From: Desulfosporosinus sp049943955
GTDB taxonomy: Bacteria > Bacillota > Desulfitobacteriia > Desulfitobacteriales > Desulfitobacteriaceae
Direction: 5' to 3'
Assembly: GCF_049943955.1 (NCBI RefSeq)
Contig: NZ_JBNFTW010000003.1
Coordinates: 248,001 to 312,000 of the forward strand
DNA length: 64,000 bases
Positions 24,037 to 33,971 of this stretch are shown here, one piece after another. Each line of letters opens with the position of its first letter. Position 1 is the first letter of the stretch. A model generated the notes under the pieces. That model was not told the DNA's origin and searched no databases. It was given only the letters and a program-made list of their open reading frames with translations. Made by a program: the position numbers and the translations under genes.

Positions 24037-26196
24037 ATGATTCCCAAGGTCAAGCGCATCGATCCTTTCTTAATGGGAGCAGCGTTACTCGCCGGGTTTT
24101 TAAATAGTTATGGAATTTGGAAAGACCAAGTTGCCAATGCCTATTATACTGCGGCAGTAACAAGCATGCTGCAAAGTTTTCATAATTTCTTTTTTGCTTC
24201 CTTTGATCCAGGAGGATTTGTCACAGTCGATAAACCGCCGGTTGCCTTTTGGGTGCAGACACTTTTTGCTTCTGTGTTAGGGGTTCATGGCTGGAGTGTT
24301 ATCTTGCCCCAGGCTCTCGCAGGAATCGGGTCTGTCTTGCTGATTTATGTTCTTGTAAAACCTTCCTTTGGTCAAACGGCAGCCAGAGTTTCGGCTTTTA
24401 TCTTTGCATTTACTCCCATTGCCGCTGCTGTCAGCCGTACCAATAACGTTGACAGCTTGTTGGTTTTTACCCTCTTAGCAGCCGTTTGGTGTTTGTTTAA
24501 AGGGTCCAGAACGAGCAAACCAATCTGGTTTATGGCAGCTTTTGCTCTAGTCGGTTTGGGATTCAATATTAAAATGCTTCAAGCCTATATGGTGCTCCCT
24601 GCATTTTACCTGTTCTATTGGCTGGCTTTTAAGGTTAATTGGCAAAGAAGACTAGCCGTTCTCTCCGCCTCGACAGCGGTATTATTCGTTGTTTCTTTTT
24701 CCTGGGCTCTGATTGTGGACAGTATCCCTCCGGCGGATCGCCCCTATATCGGAAGCAGCCAAACGAACTCAGTTCTTGAACTGGCCTTTGGCTATAACGG
24801 CCTATCCCGTTTAACCGGACAACATGGTCCGGGCGGAAATAATAATCAAAGGCAAAGCAGCAGAGAACAGTTTTCCGGCGGCTTTGCATCAGGTCAAGGT
24901 TTTGCCGCCAGGTCTAATAGTATCCAGCGGAACAGCCCTTTTGGCGGTAATAATTCGTCCAGCCGAACGGGACAATCAAGGCAGGAGGGAGGCAGCTTTT
25001 TCGGCGGAGGAGGCATGTTTAACACGGGGAAAGCCGGTCCCTTCCGTCTCTTTCAATCTCAATTGTCCGGTCAAATCAGCTGGCTGCTTCCTTTTGCCCT
25101 GTTGTCAGCTCTTGGTTTATTAATTGGAATCCGCAGGAAGCAGCCTTTGACGGACAAACAAAAGGAGAGTTTGTTTTGGCTGGTCTGGCTGTTGCCAATG
25201 ATGGGATTCTTTAGTGTTGCGGGGTTTTTCCATTCCTACTATTTAATCATGCTGGGGCCTTCTATCGCTGCTTTATCAGGAGCGGGATGGGCAGAGTTTT
25301 ATGGCTTCTATCGTAACCGCGAGGGTTGGAAAGGATGGCTGCTGCCCATAGGTGTTTTCGGTACAACCTTGTTTCAACTCTACATTCTTTGGCCTTATCG
25401 GTCGCAAATTGGTTCTATTTGGACGATAAGCGTGGGAATTTTGGGATGTGTCTTTTCCCTGTATTTAGCTTTGTCTTTAATCAGGAGCAGGTCGGTAAGC
25501 TCAGAGCTTCAGCAACGTCAGCTTTTGTTCAGTAGAACCGCTGCCATCAGCGGATTGCTTGTTTTGCTGGCTGCGCCATTATATTGGGCTTCTACACCTC
25601 TTCTTTACGGAGGAAACAGTATGATACCTGAAGCCGGACCTCAACTCAATCATGGCGGTTTCTCCAGGCTGACAACCCAGCCCGGGCGAGATGGGCGCCA
25701 AGGCTTCGGCGCCGATTTCATAACCGGTCAAGGTCAAGATCAAAGTTCTAATTATCAGGGCAGGCAAAAGCAGTCCTTTAGTCAAGTTCCCGGACAGGGG
25801 CCGGGGCAGATGAGGGAAAATGTTGATACTCAATTGGTCACATATTTAGAAGCTCATAACACAGGCGAAAAGTTCCTGTTTGCTTCTGCCAATGCCGGTA
25901 CAGCGGAAGCTTATATTATCCAAACCGGAAAGGCAGTAATGGCTATGGGTGGTTTTTCCGGTTCCGACCCGATTCTTACAGTGGACAAATTAAAGCAAAT
26001 GATAGCTGCTAAAGAGGTTAAATATTTTCTGTTGTCCGGAGGCGGACAGGGAAGTGGCAGCTCAGAAATACAATCTTGGATTCGCCAAAATGGCAAGGAA
26101 GTACCGCAGTCGGCTTGGCAATCCGGCTCGGGGAGCGCTCTCCAAGGAGGCAGAGGAATGTTTGGAGCTGGGACTTTATATGAAGTCAATCCTTAA
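24037..26196 (+). CDS. Polytopic glycosyltransferase (GT39/ArnT-like, YkcB-type)
   Basis: A 719-residue membrane protein of the PMT/ArnT superfamily, using a polyprenyl-phosphate sugar outside the membrane. The N-terminal region has the DxxP-like acidic loop region typical of the clan (DPGGFVTVDKPPVAFW). There are at least 10 membrane segments. Two extracytoplasmic stretches (about 262-330 and 530-595) are low complexity, rich in Gly, Asn, Gln, Ser and Arg. The C-terminal soluble part resembles the YkcB C-terminal domain. It starts a run with a DPM1-like GT2, a GtrA protein and another GT, the usual set for making and using a lipid-linked sugar. Confidence 0.85.
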   Translation: MIPKVKRIDPFLMGAALLAGFLNSYGIWKDQVANAYYTAAVTSMLQSFHNFFFASFDPGGFVTVDKPPVAFWVQTLFASVLGVHGWSVILPQALAGIGSVLLIYVLVKPSFGQTAARVSAFIFAFTPIAAAVSRTNNVDSLLVFTLLAAVWCLFKGSRTSKPIWFMAAFALVGLGFNIKMLQAYMVLPAFYLFYWLAFKVNWQRRLAVLSASTAVLFVVSFSWALIVDSIPPADRPYIGSSQTNSVLELAFGYNGLSRLTGQHGPGGNNNQRQSSREQFSGGFASGQGFAARSNSIQRNSPFGGNNSSSRTGQSRQEGGSFFGGGGMFNTGKAGPFRLFQSQLSGQISWLLPFALLSALGLLIGIRRKQPLTDKQKESLFWLVWLLPMMGFFSVAGFFHSYYLIMLGPSIAALSGAGWAEFYGFYRNREGWKGWLLPIGVFGTTLFQLYILWPYRSQIGSIWTISVGILGCVFSLYLALSLIRSRSVSSELQQRQLLFSRTAAISGLLVLLAAPLYWASTPLLYGGNSMIPEAGPQLNHGGFSRLTTQPGRDGRQGFGADFITGQGQDQSSNYQGRQKQSFSQVPGQGPGQMRENVDTQLVTYLEAHNTGEKFLFASANAGTAEAYIIQTGKAVMAMGGFSGSDPILTVDKLKQMIAAKEVKYFLLSGGGQGSGSSEIQSWIRQNGKEVPQSAWQSGSGSALQGGRGMFGAGTLYEVNP

Positions 26197-26211
26197 CAAG
26201 GAGGCAGAACT

Positions 26212-27207
26212 ATGAGTACGGACATTCGTTATTCTATTGTGGTTCCGGTTTTTAATGAGGAAGCTGTCCTTGAGCAAACCTATCGGCGCTTAAAAAAGGT
26301 TATGGATGCGATCCGAGAACCTTATGAATTAGTTTTTGTTAATGACGGGAGCTTAGACCGTTCCGTTGAATTTATCAAAGGTTTTTGCGATCATGACAAA
26401 TCCGTAAAGTTAATCTCCTTTTCCCGTAATTTTGGCCACCAAATCGCCATCACGGCGGGGATGGATTATGCTGTCGGGGATGCGGTTGTTGTTATCGATG
26501 CCGATTTGCAGGATCCCCCGGAATTAATTATAGAGATGATTGCCAAATGGAAGGAGGGGTATGAAGTCGTTTATGCCAAACGCAGTGAGCGTAAGGGCGA
26601 AAAATTTTTCAAAAAACTAACTGCTCGTCTTTTTTACCGAATTTTGCGTACCTGTACAGATATTGATATTCCTGTCGATACCGGTGATTTTCGTTTGCTG
26701 GACCGCAAAGTTTGTGATGCTTTACAACAATTGCCTGAGAAGAACCGCTATGTGCGCGGCTTGGTAAGCTGGGTTGGTTTCAGGCAAACTGCCGTCGAGT
26801 ACAGCAGAGACCCCCGTTTAGCCGGGGAAACGAAGTATTCTCTAGGAAAGATGATCAAGTTAAGTCTTGACGGTCTTACCTCTTTTTCTTTTAAACCGAT
26901 TAAATTGGCGAATTATAGCGGGTTTTTCTTCCTAGTAATAGGTTTCGTATATTTACTTCTTCTAATTGGATTTGAGGCCGACCATTCTCCAATCAGCGGC
27001 TGGAATCTTGTCTTAGCTTCCCAGTTTATTTTAACGGGAATTCTTCTTGCCATGATGGGAATTATGGGTGAATATATCGGTCGTATCTATGATGAAGCGA
27101 GACATCGTCCCTTGTATATCGTACAGGAATGTTATAGAAATGAAGAGAATGAACGGACAGTGAAGAAGATTGGCAAAGGTTACAAAGCGTCAACAGGAAT
27201 TTCTTAA
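26212..27207 (+). CDS. GT2 glycosyltransferase, DPM1/GtrB-like
   Basis: 331 residues. An N-terminal GT-A domain has the nucleotide-binding start VVPVFNEEAV, a DXD-like VIDADLQDPPEL and a conserved segment around SRNFGHQIA. Two C-terminal membrane helices span about 232-255 and 265-290. It makes polyprenyl-phosphate-linked sugar (glucose or mannose) on the inner face. It lies 15 nt after the GT39 gene and overlaps the following gtrA-like gene by 38 nt. This is the YkcC/GtrB role next to the YkcB-like enzyme. Confidence 0.9.
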   Translation: MSTDIRYSIVVPVFNEEAVLEQTYRRLKKVMDAIREPYELVFVNDGSLDRSVEFIKGFCDHDKSVKLISFSRNFGHQIAITAGMDYAVGDAVVVIDADLQDPPELIIEMIAKWKEGYEVVYAKRSERKGEKFFKKLTARLFYRILRTCTDIDIPVDTGDFRLLDRKVCDALQQLPEKNRYVRGLVSWVGFRQTAVEYSRDPRLAGETKYSLGKMIKLSLDGLTSFSFKPIKLANYSGFFFLVIGFVYLLLLIGFEADHSPISGWNLVLASQFILTGILLAMMGIMGEYIGRIYDEARHRPLYIVQECYRNEENERTVKKIGKGYKASTGIS

Positions 27208-27598
27208 GTTTTGTATCGTAGGAGTCCTTAATTCCGCTATTGATTTTGCCGTTTTTGCCATGATCTATGCCTGGGGAATTCCCTTGCTCCCGGCCCATAC
27301 TCTTTCTTACAGCTGTGGCGTTATGAACAGTTTTTTGCTCAATCAGAAATGGACCTTTAAGGAATCGGTCCAGCAGCAGTCTATAAGACAACTTGTGCAG
27401 TTTATTGTCTTGAATCTAGTGACTCTGTCCCTGACTTATGGACTATTGCTTTGGGTTCACACCACTTGGGGATTTTCGATGCTTGTAAGCAGGCTTTTTT
27501 CCATAGCAGGAAGTGTAGTCATTAATTTTTTAGGCAGCCGTCTTTGGGTTTTTCGGCCGGCAAACAGCACAAGTGTTAATAGGCGAACTAAAATTTAG
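27170..27598 (+). CDS. GtrA-family membrane protein (putative flippase)
   Basis: 142 residues with four predicted membrane helices and the GtrA signature (FLKFCIVGVLNSAIDF and LNQKWTFKES). The family is thought to flip polyprenyl-phosphate sugars across the membrane. The start is TTG at 27170, 38 nt inside the end of the GT2 gene; no other start in this frame lies near an SD. Operon order GT39-GT2-GtrA supports the role. Confidence 0.85.
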   Translation: MAKVTKRQQEFLKFCIVGVLNSAIDFAVFAMIYAWGIPLLPAHTLSYSCGVMNSFLLNQKWTFKESVQQQSIRQLVQFIVLNLVTLSLTYGLLLWVHTTWGFSMLVSRLFSIAGSVVINFLGSRLWVFRPANSTSVNRRTKI

Positions 27599-27699
27599 AA
27601 CCCTAGTGATGTCTAAGTAATTCCAGAGTGTAATTTTACCTTTCAGGAGCTTGGATTCGGGTTAGTCAGATGAGTAAGTGTACCTAAGGAGTGTGAGGA

Positions 27700-29316
27700 T
27701 TGTTGCCGGTCAAGAGGTCTTTATTCAGGTTAAGCGCGGTTCTGATCATTGCCGCCTCATTTTTTCTGTGTTTTTATGCTGTAGTTCATCATAATTCAAA
27801 CACTGCATCTACTGGCAGAGTGTTTTTCCAAAATCAGTCTCAGAGCGTCCAGACTCCTCAGTTTAGCGGGCAACCCGCAGACCAGGGGCAAAATAAAATT
27901 AGGCCCCATGAAAATGGAGTCCAGGCTTCGCCCAACGGGCAATTTAACCCTAATGGCCGTTCCTTTAATTGGGGCACATTTCCTGGGCCAGGCAGAAGAA
28001 GGAATGCGGGTAATCGCTTTACCGTTCAGGTCGTTGCCTACACCGTATTATTTTTCCTGGCAGCTCTAGTTAGTTTCTTTATTCTTAAAAGTTCCCAAAA
28101 ATATAAAGAGATTCTTTCTAAGCTGATCATTGATAGAAGTAACCAAAGAATTATAATGGTGACTCTGATCTGTGCCGGGCTATTACTTAGAATTGCCTTA
28201 GGTATCCTTATTGAAGGGCATCCCTTTGATCTCAATACCTTTAAATCCTGGGCGGCCTCAGCAGCCAATAATTTCTCCCAATTCTACATGGGACGTCATG
28301 CCAGTGATTATCCTCCGCTGTATATTTACATATTATATTTGATTGGTAAAATCGGCAGCCTCAAAGCGATGAGTGCTTATTATACCATTTTGCTTAAGCT
28401 TCCTTCGATCCTGGCGGATATAATCACTGCTCTCCTGCTCTTTAAGCTGGCCTGCAAATATCTCTCTGCAGAATTAAGTACCATGGTGGCAGCGTTCTAT
28501 ATCTTTAACCCTGCTGTTTTTGTCAACTCGACGATTTGGGGCCAGGTGGATTCCTTTTTCACGTTGCTTATCGTAACTGCGGTAGTTTTATTAATGGAAA
28601 GGAAGCTCGTTTATGCGGCCATCTTTTTCACGTCTTCAGTCCTTATGAAGCCGCAGGGAATCATTTTCCTTCCCATCTTATTTTTTGAGCTGGTAAGGCA
28701 GAAAAGCCTAAAAAGTATTGGTAAAGTTCTTATCTCCGGGTTGCTGACAGCGATAACCATTATTTTGCCGTTTTCACTTCAGCAAAATCCTCTCTGGATT
28801 GTTAAGCTCTTTACAAGTACTTTGGGTGAATATCCTTATGCATCTGTCAATGCTTTTAATTTCTTTTATTTATTGGGCGCTAACTATAAAAAAGACACCT
28901 CACCCTTCTTGTTCTTAAACTATCATAGTTGGGGATTGATTTTCATTGTTCTTGTAACCTTGTTGGCTTGGTTCGTATTTGCTAAAGGCAAGAAGGAGAG
29001 TTTTCTTTCGGTTTCAGCTCTCATTTTGATATCCGGTGTCTTTCTTTTTTCGGCCAGCATGCATGAGCGGTATTTGTTTCCTGCAGCAGCCTTGGCGCTT
29101 CTGGCATTTATTTATACCAAGGATAAGCGGTTTATGTTATTGTCAATAGGGGTGAGTGTTACGGGTTTTGTCAATACCTACCTTATTCTTTACCAGACCA
29201 ACGAGGGTATTAACCAAGCGGCTTTTAGTACTATACCGGTGATGACTTCAATTTTGAATCTTTGCTTGTTTTTATACCTTATTAAAATTGCGTATGAAAA
29301 AATATCGCTTAGGTAG
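27700..29316 (+). CDS. Polytopic membrane glycosyltransferase with Q/N/G-rich loop
   Basis: 538 residues. A first membrane helix (about 10-30) is followed by a Gln/Asn/Gly/Pro-rich outer stretch to about 100. About ten more membrane segments follow. Segments PFDLNTFKSWA, HASDYPPLYIY and WGQVDSFFT are typical of dolichol/polyprenyl-phosphate mannosyl- and glucosyltransferases (GT-C fold). Two in-frame TTGs (27700, 27703) follow AAGGAGTGTGAGG. It belongs to the glycosyltransferase run (101-nt gap) and shares the unusual low-complexity outer loop with the first gene. The acceptor is unknown. Its stop codon lies within the end of a family 2 repeat. Confidence 0.8.
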   Translation: MLPVKRSLFRLSAVLIIAASFFLCFYAVVHHNSNTASTGRVFFQNQSQSVQTPQFSGQPADQGQNKIRPHENGVQASPNGQFNPNGRSFNWGTFPGPGRRRNAGNRFTVQVVAYTVLFFLAALVSFFILKSSQKYKEILSKLIIDRSNQRIIMVTLICAGLLLRIALGILIEGHPFDLNTFKSWAASAANNFSQFYMGRHASDYPPLYIYILYLIGKIGSLKAMSAYYTILLKLPSILADIITALLLFKLACKYLSAELSTMVAAFYIFNPAVFVNSTIWGQVDSFFTLLIVTAVVLLMERKLVYAAIFFTSSVLMKPQGIIFLPILFFELVRQKSLKSIGKVLISGLLTAITIILPFSLQQNPLWIVKLFTSTLGEYPYASVNAFNFFYLLGANYKKDTSPFLFLNYHSWGLIFIVLVTLLAWFVFAKGKKESFLSVSALILISGVFLFSASMHERYLFPAAALALLAFIYTKDKRFMLLSIGVSVTGFVNTYLILYQTNEGINQAAFSTIPVMTSILNLCLFLYLIKIAYEKISLR

Positions 29317-29423
29317 GTGCTGTCCTGAATAAGCCGTGCATATAAGTGGATGATCTAAACCACTATTTATGCATGGCTTTCTTTTATGAGGGGCACTTAT
29401 GTATTTTGCGACGGCCCTGTTCA
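29315..29423 (-). mobile_element. Family 2 MITE-like element, copy at 29.3 kb
   Basis: Aligned in reverse to the element at 42066-42196 over about 87 bp. The core hairpin pairs AGCCgTGCATA and AAGTGG with CCACT and TATGCAtGGCT. The end GCGACGGCCCT corresponds to the terminal inverted repeat of the other copy. The opposite end AGGTGCTGT starts at the stop codon of the glycosyltransferase. No ORF inside. Confidence 0.6.
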
Positions 29424-29602
29424 TCCAATTTTTAAGCCCTCCATGTCTATAAGTGGGGGTGGGTCCTTCGTAAACTTCAGATGGGGTAGAGTCCTCCTTC
29501 GCCGCTAAGTATTCCCATTGGGAAAGGCGGCTCGGCAATAATGTCCACTAGACATTATTGCATCTGAAGCCCCGATGTTCAGCTTTAGCGTAAGCGAGTT
29601 CA
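29424..29602 (+). repeat. Three-hairpin palindromic repeat (family 1), copy D, enlarged
   Basis: Follows the family 2 element directly. Hairpin II arms CTTCAGATG (29475-29483) and CATCTGAAG (29561-29569) carry compensatory changes against copy C and enclose extra hairpins, including CAATAATGTC/GACATTATTG. Ends CGATGTTCAGCTTTAGCG and GAGTTCAC. Confidence 0.7.
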
Positions 29603-29732
29603 CTAATAACCAACGAATTATTGACGTTGGGTGTTGAATTTGCTTTTTTTCCTTAAAACATGTATGAGAGTTTTCCAATGACGAATACTAATTCAGACCA
29701 GATTCAAAGTTTTTTCAGAGGAGGCTCTCAGT

Positions 29733-32700
29733 GTGGCTAAAAAAATGAAAACAATGGACGGGAACCAAGCCGCAGCAGAAGCATCGTATGCTCTGACTGA
29801 GGTTGCAACGATCTTCCCAATCACGCCCTCTTCCCCAATGGCAGAAGGGGTTGACGAATGGGCTGCTCACGGCAAGAAGAATTTATTTGATCAACCTGTA
29901 AGAGTTGTGGAAATGCAATCGGAATCAGGAGCTGCCGCTGCAACTCATGGCTCCCTTCAAGCCGGAGCCCTGACGACAACTTACACTGCTTCTCAAGGAT
30001 TACTGCTTATGATTCCCGAAATGTATAAAATGGCCGGAAACCTGGTGCCGGCAGTATTCCATGTTAGTGCCAGGGCTTTGGCGACCCATGCCTTATCAAT
30101 CTTTGGTGATCATCAAGATATTAATGCTGCCCGGCAAACCGGTTTCACGATGATCTGCTCAAATGACGTTCAAGAAGCCATGGATTTGGGGTTTGTTGCT
30201 CATCTTGCAGCCATTAAATCAAGGGTTCCGGTTTTGCACTTTTTTGATGGTTTCAGAACCTCCCATGAGGTGCAAAAAATAGAAACGACAAGCTACGATG
30301 AGATCGGGAAGCTTGTAGATTATGATAAGATTAAAGAATTCAGAGATAGAGCTTTAAATCCCAATCACCCTGTTCTCAGAGGTACAGCCCAAAACCCCGA
30401 CATCTATTTCCAAGGCCGGGAAGTTTCCAATCCTTTCTTTGAGGCCGTTCCGGATATTGTTGAAGATTACTTTAAAGAAATTAAGAAAGTAACCGGACGG
30501 GAGTATCATCCCTTCCAATATTACGGTGATCCTGACGCGGAAACGATTATTGTCGCCATGGGTTCTGTCTGTAATACCATTGAGGAAACTATAGACTTCT
30601 TAGCCCAGCGGGGAGAAAAGGTCGGGCTAATAAAAGTACATTTATATCGTCCTTTCTCTAAAAAATACTTTTTTGATGTTTTGCCTAAATCTGTTAAAAA
30701 AATTGCCGTTCTTGATCGGACAAAAGAACCGGGTTCGACGGGGGAACCTCTATACCTGGATATTGTTCAGATCTTTAATCATGAATCTTCCAAGCCCATA
30801 ATTGTGGGAGGGCGTTATGGTTTGGGTTCCAGAGACACCACTCCGTCACAGATAATCGCTGTTTACCAGAATTTGAAGAAGGCTCAGCCTAAGGATCGCT
30901 TTACCATTGGTATTATTGACGATGTGAGCCATACCTCGTTACCTATCGAGGAGACTGTGGACACCTCGCCGGAGGGTACTATACGCTGCAAATTCTGGGG
31001 ACTCGGTTCTGACGGTACGGTTGGAGCTAATAAAAGTGCCATCAAAATTATTGGTGATAATACGGATCTTTACGTTCAAGGGTATTTTGAATATGACAGT
31101 AAGAAATCCGGTGGCACAACGATTTCTCATTTGCGCTTTGGCAAGAAACCGATTAAATCCTCTTATATGGTGTTTGACGCTGACTATATTGCTTGTCATA
31201 ATAGGTCATTTATTTATCACTATGACATCCTTAAGGGGTTAAAAAAAGGCGGGACATTTGTTTTAAACTGTCCTTGGAGCGCTAAAGAAATCGGAGATCA
31301 TTTACCGGCTTCTTTAAAACGATATATCGCTAAGAACAATATCAATTTTTACATTATCGATGCTATTTCCATTGCTGGGGAAATTGGTCTTGGCGGGCGG
31401 ATTAATATGGTTATGCAGGCTGCCTTCTTCAAATTAGCCAATGTCATCCCTGTTGAGGACGCTATTCAATACCTTAAAGACTCTATCCAGAAGGTCTATG
31501 GCAAAAAAGGCTCCAACATCGTTGAGATGAATCATAAGGCGGTGGATCGCGGAATTGAAGCTCTACATAAAGTGGAGGTTCCTGCTTCCTGGGCTGAAGT
31601 TCCGGATGAGGAAATGCCTGTCAAAGATGAACCGGAGTTTGTTAAAAACATACAAAGGCCTATGGCGCGTCATGAAGGAGAGGACTTGCCGACCAGTTCC
31701 TTTGTTGGGGTGGAAGATGGAACCTTCCCCTTAAGCACTACACGCTACGAAAAACGGGGAATTGCCGTCTATTTGCCTGAATGGCAAATCGATAAATGTA
31801 TCCAATGTAATCAGTGTTCCTATGTTTGTCCTCACGCAACGATACGTCCGTTCCTCTTGGATGACAGCGAACTTGAGAAGGCTCCGGATACTTTCAAAAC
31901 TAAGAAACCGATCGGCAAAGGGCTGGAAGGTTACCACTACCGTATTCAAGTTGCTCCCCTCGATTGTACTGGTTGTGCAAACTGTGCTGACGTTTGTCCT
32001 GCGCCGGGTAAAGCCATTGTCATGAAACCTGCTGACCACGAAATAGAAATGGAATCCGAAAATTGGGAATACGCGATTAAACATGTCGCGGAAAAGCGTC
32101 ATCTCATGGATGTTAAGTCCCTGAAAGGCAGTCAATTTGCCCAACCACTTCTCGAATTTCACGGAGCATGTCCGGGTTGCGGTGAGACACCTTATGCTCG
32201 CCTGATAACTCAGCTGTTTGGTGATCGCATGATTATTGCCAATGCCACAGGTTGTTCTTCAATCTGGGGAGGCAGCGCCCCTTCGGTACCCTATACGGTT
32301 AATGCTGAAGGCAAAGGCCCTGCTTGGATGAATCCGCTGTTTGAAGATAATGCCGAGTTCGGTTATGGCATGTATTTAGGCTCCAAGCAGATTCGAGCAA
32401 AGCTTGCTCAATTAATGCGTCAGGGATTAGAAAGTTCTCTCAGCGAGAATCTTAAAGATGCTTTTCATGAATGGCTTGATAACATGGAAGACGGAGAAGG
32501 ATCGAAAAGGGCTTCTGCTCGTCTGCTTGAAGTGATGGAGAATGAAGATGCTGCAGGTAATCCGCTTCTCTGTGAAATCAAAGAAAAGAAAGACTATCTC
32601 ATCAAACCCTCGGTTTGGGTTTTCGGTGGTGACGGTTTTGCCTATGATATTGGCTATAACGGAATTGACCATGTCATCGCCAGCGGTGATGATGTAAACA

Positions 32701-33260
32701 TTCTGGTTATGGATACAGAAGTATACTCCAACACCGGCGGACAATCCTCAAAGGCCACGCAGACGGCAGCTATCGCAAAATTCGCAGCAGCAGGCAAGAA
32801 GGTCCGCAAGAAAGATTTAGGCCTCATTGCCACAACCTATGGCTATGTCTATGTTGCGCAAATAGCCATGGGAGCGAATATGAATCAGACGATTAAGGCG
32901 ATTGCTGAGGCCGAAAGTTATCACGGCCCTTCGATCATTATTGCCTATGCTTCTTGCATAAATCATGGCATCAAATCCGGAATGGGAACAAGTATCCTTG
33001 AACAGAAAAAGGCTGTTGAGGCCGGTTATTGGCATCTCTGGCGCTTTGACCCCCGCCTTAAAGATCAAGGAAAGAATCCATTCACACTTGACTCCAAAGA
33101 GCCTACGGCTTCTTTCCAAGACTTCTTAAAGGGCGAAATCCGATACTCTTCTCTGCTAAACGTATTCCCGGATGTGGCACAAGAAATGTTCAATGTTGCC
33201 GAGGGCCATGCTCGGGATAAATACCAAACTTTAAAGCGTTTTGCAGAAATGCAATACTGA
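29733..33260 (+). CDS. nifJ: Pyruvate:ferredoxin (flavodoxin) oxidoreductase, single-chain
   Basis: A 1175-residue homodimer-type PFOR, oxidising pyruvate with CoA to acetyl-CoA, CO2 and reduced ferredoxin. Domains in order: the pyruvate-binding N-terminal domain (EVATIFPITPSSPMAE), the transketolase-like gamma region with its CoA-contact segment, two [4Fe-4S] motifs (CIQCNQCSYVCP and CTGCANCADVCP), the third cluster's Cys pair in HGACPGCGETP, and the TPP site GDGFAYDIGYNG with EVYSNTGGQSS. The start is GTG at 29733 after GAGGAGG. The length is normal. It links lactate oxidation to ferredoxin and acetyl-CoA. Confidence 0.97.
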   Translation: MAKKMKTMDGNQAAAEASYALTEVATIFPITPSSPMAEGVDEWAAHGKKNLFDQPVRVVEMQSESGAAAATHGSLQAGALTTTYTASQGLLLMIPEMYKMAGNLVPAVFHVSARALATHALSIFGDHQDINAARQTGFTMICSNDVQEAMDLGFVAHLAAIKSRVPVLHFFDGFRTSHEVQKIETTSYDEIGKLVDYDKIKEFRDRALNPNHPVLRGTAQNPDIYFQGREVSNPFFEAVPDIVEDYFKEIKKVTGREYHPFQYYGDPDAETIIVAMGSVCNTIEETIDFLAQRGEKVGLIKVHLYRPFSKKYFFDVLPKSVKKIAVLDRTKEPGSTGEPLYLDIVQIFNHESSKPIIVGGRYGLGSRDTTPSQIIAVYQNLKKAQPKDRFTIGIIDDVSHTSLPIEETVDTSPEGTIRCKFWGLGSDGTVGANKSAIKIIGDNTDLYVQGYFEYDSKKSGGTTISHLRFGKKPIKSSYMVFDADYIACHNRSFIYHYDILKGLKKGGTFVLNCPWSAKEIGDHLPASLKRYIAKNNINFYIIDAISIAGEIGLGGRINMVMQAAFFKLANVIPVEDAIQYLKDSIQKVYGKKGSNIVEMNHKAVDRGIEALHKVEVPASWAEVPDEEMPVKDEPEFVKNIQRPMARHEGEDLPTSSFVGVEDGTFPLSTTRYEKRGIAVYLPEWQIDKCIQCNQCSYVCPHATIRPFLLDDSELEKAPDTFKTKKPIGKGLEGYHYRIQVAPLDCTGCANCADVCPAPGKAIVMKPADHEIEMESENWEYAIKHVAEKRHLMDVKSLKGSQFAQPLLEFHGACPGCGETPYARLITQLFGDRMIIANATGCSSIWGGSAPSVPYTVNAEGKGPAWMNPLFEDNAEFGYGMYLGSKQIRAKLAQLMRQGLESSLSENLKDAFHEWLDNMEDGEGSKRASARLLEVMENEDAAGNPLLCEIKEKKDYLIKPSVWVFGGDGFAYDIGYNGIDHVIASGDDVNILVMDTEVYSNTGGQSSKATQTAAIAKFAAAGKKVRKKDLGLIATTYGYVYVAQIAMGANMNQTIKAIAEAESYHGPSIIIAYASCINHGIKSGMGTSILEQKKAVEAGYWHLWRFDPRLKDQGKNPFTLDSKEPTASFQDFLKGEIRYSSLLNVFPDVAQEMFNVAEGHARDKYQTLKRFAEMQY

Positions 33261-33293
33261 AAATCGGTTTATAAGTAAAGAAGTGAAGAGGGA

Positions 33294-33336
33294 GGACGTT
33301 GCTTAAACCTTAGGTTTTTGTAACGTCCGCTTTCTT
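33294..33336 (+). terminator. Terminator-like hairpin after PFOR gene
   Basis: GGACGTT pairs with AACGTCC around an inner AAACCT/AGGTTT hairpin, then GCTTTCTTATT. Confidence 0.55.
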
Positions 33337-33659
33337 ATTGGAGTTTACTTTACAGTCCCATGTCAGGTGCTATGCTTTTAGGTAAAGGGTGGGCAGCGAG
33401 AAGTATCCAGTTAAAAAAGTAACGAATTATCCTACAAAGGGTTTACTTTTAGCAAAATATTGGTTAAACTTTATTAATTAGATCTACTAATTGCTGATTT
33501 TATTAATCCTTTCGCATATGGCCTGATTTGGGTTTTTACGTTATTTCTTCCAATCTTTTTGGCGTATCGTCTTATAATTCGGGGATACGTGGAGGATTGT
33601 AAATTTTAACCATAAGTGAAGACTAATGGTGTAAGGTTTAAGTTTTTATAATTTCGGTT

Positions 33660-33916
33660 AAAGTATGGAAAACAACGATGAAAAGGACAGTAGTTAAGAA
33701 TCTGATTCTTAGAGACATAATCCTTGGCTGAAAGATTATGACGAAGGTTCTTTATGAAAATCACCTTGGAGTTGGGCGGCTGAACTAATTAAGCTGCTCC
33801 GTGTGACATACGTTACATGTTTTGAGTGATTAACGGATTGTTTCTTGAGCAATCCATTAATAAAAAGGGTGGTACCGCGATAACTCGTCCCTAAGTCATA
33901 GACTTAGGGACTTTTG
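33660..33916 (+). promoter_or_regulatory. Isoleucine T-box riboswitch
   Basis: Leader of ileS. Stem I opens near ACAACGATGAAAAGGAC with the GA/K-turn motif. The specifier loop carries ATC (Ile) at 33760-33762 in GAAAATCACC. The T-box AGGGTGGTACCGCG is at 33866-33879. The terminator hairpin (GTCCCTAAGTC/GACTTAGGGAC, then TTTTG) is at 33887-33915. Uncharged tRNA-Ile would stabilise the antiterminator. A -10 TATAAT lies at 33647-33652. Between 33337 and 33640 I see no gene. Confidence 0.92.
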
Positions 33917-33971
33917 TTGTTATCGCCGTAGTATTTTGTCACAATTAACTCATTGAGAAGGGAAGATAATC

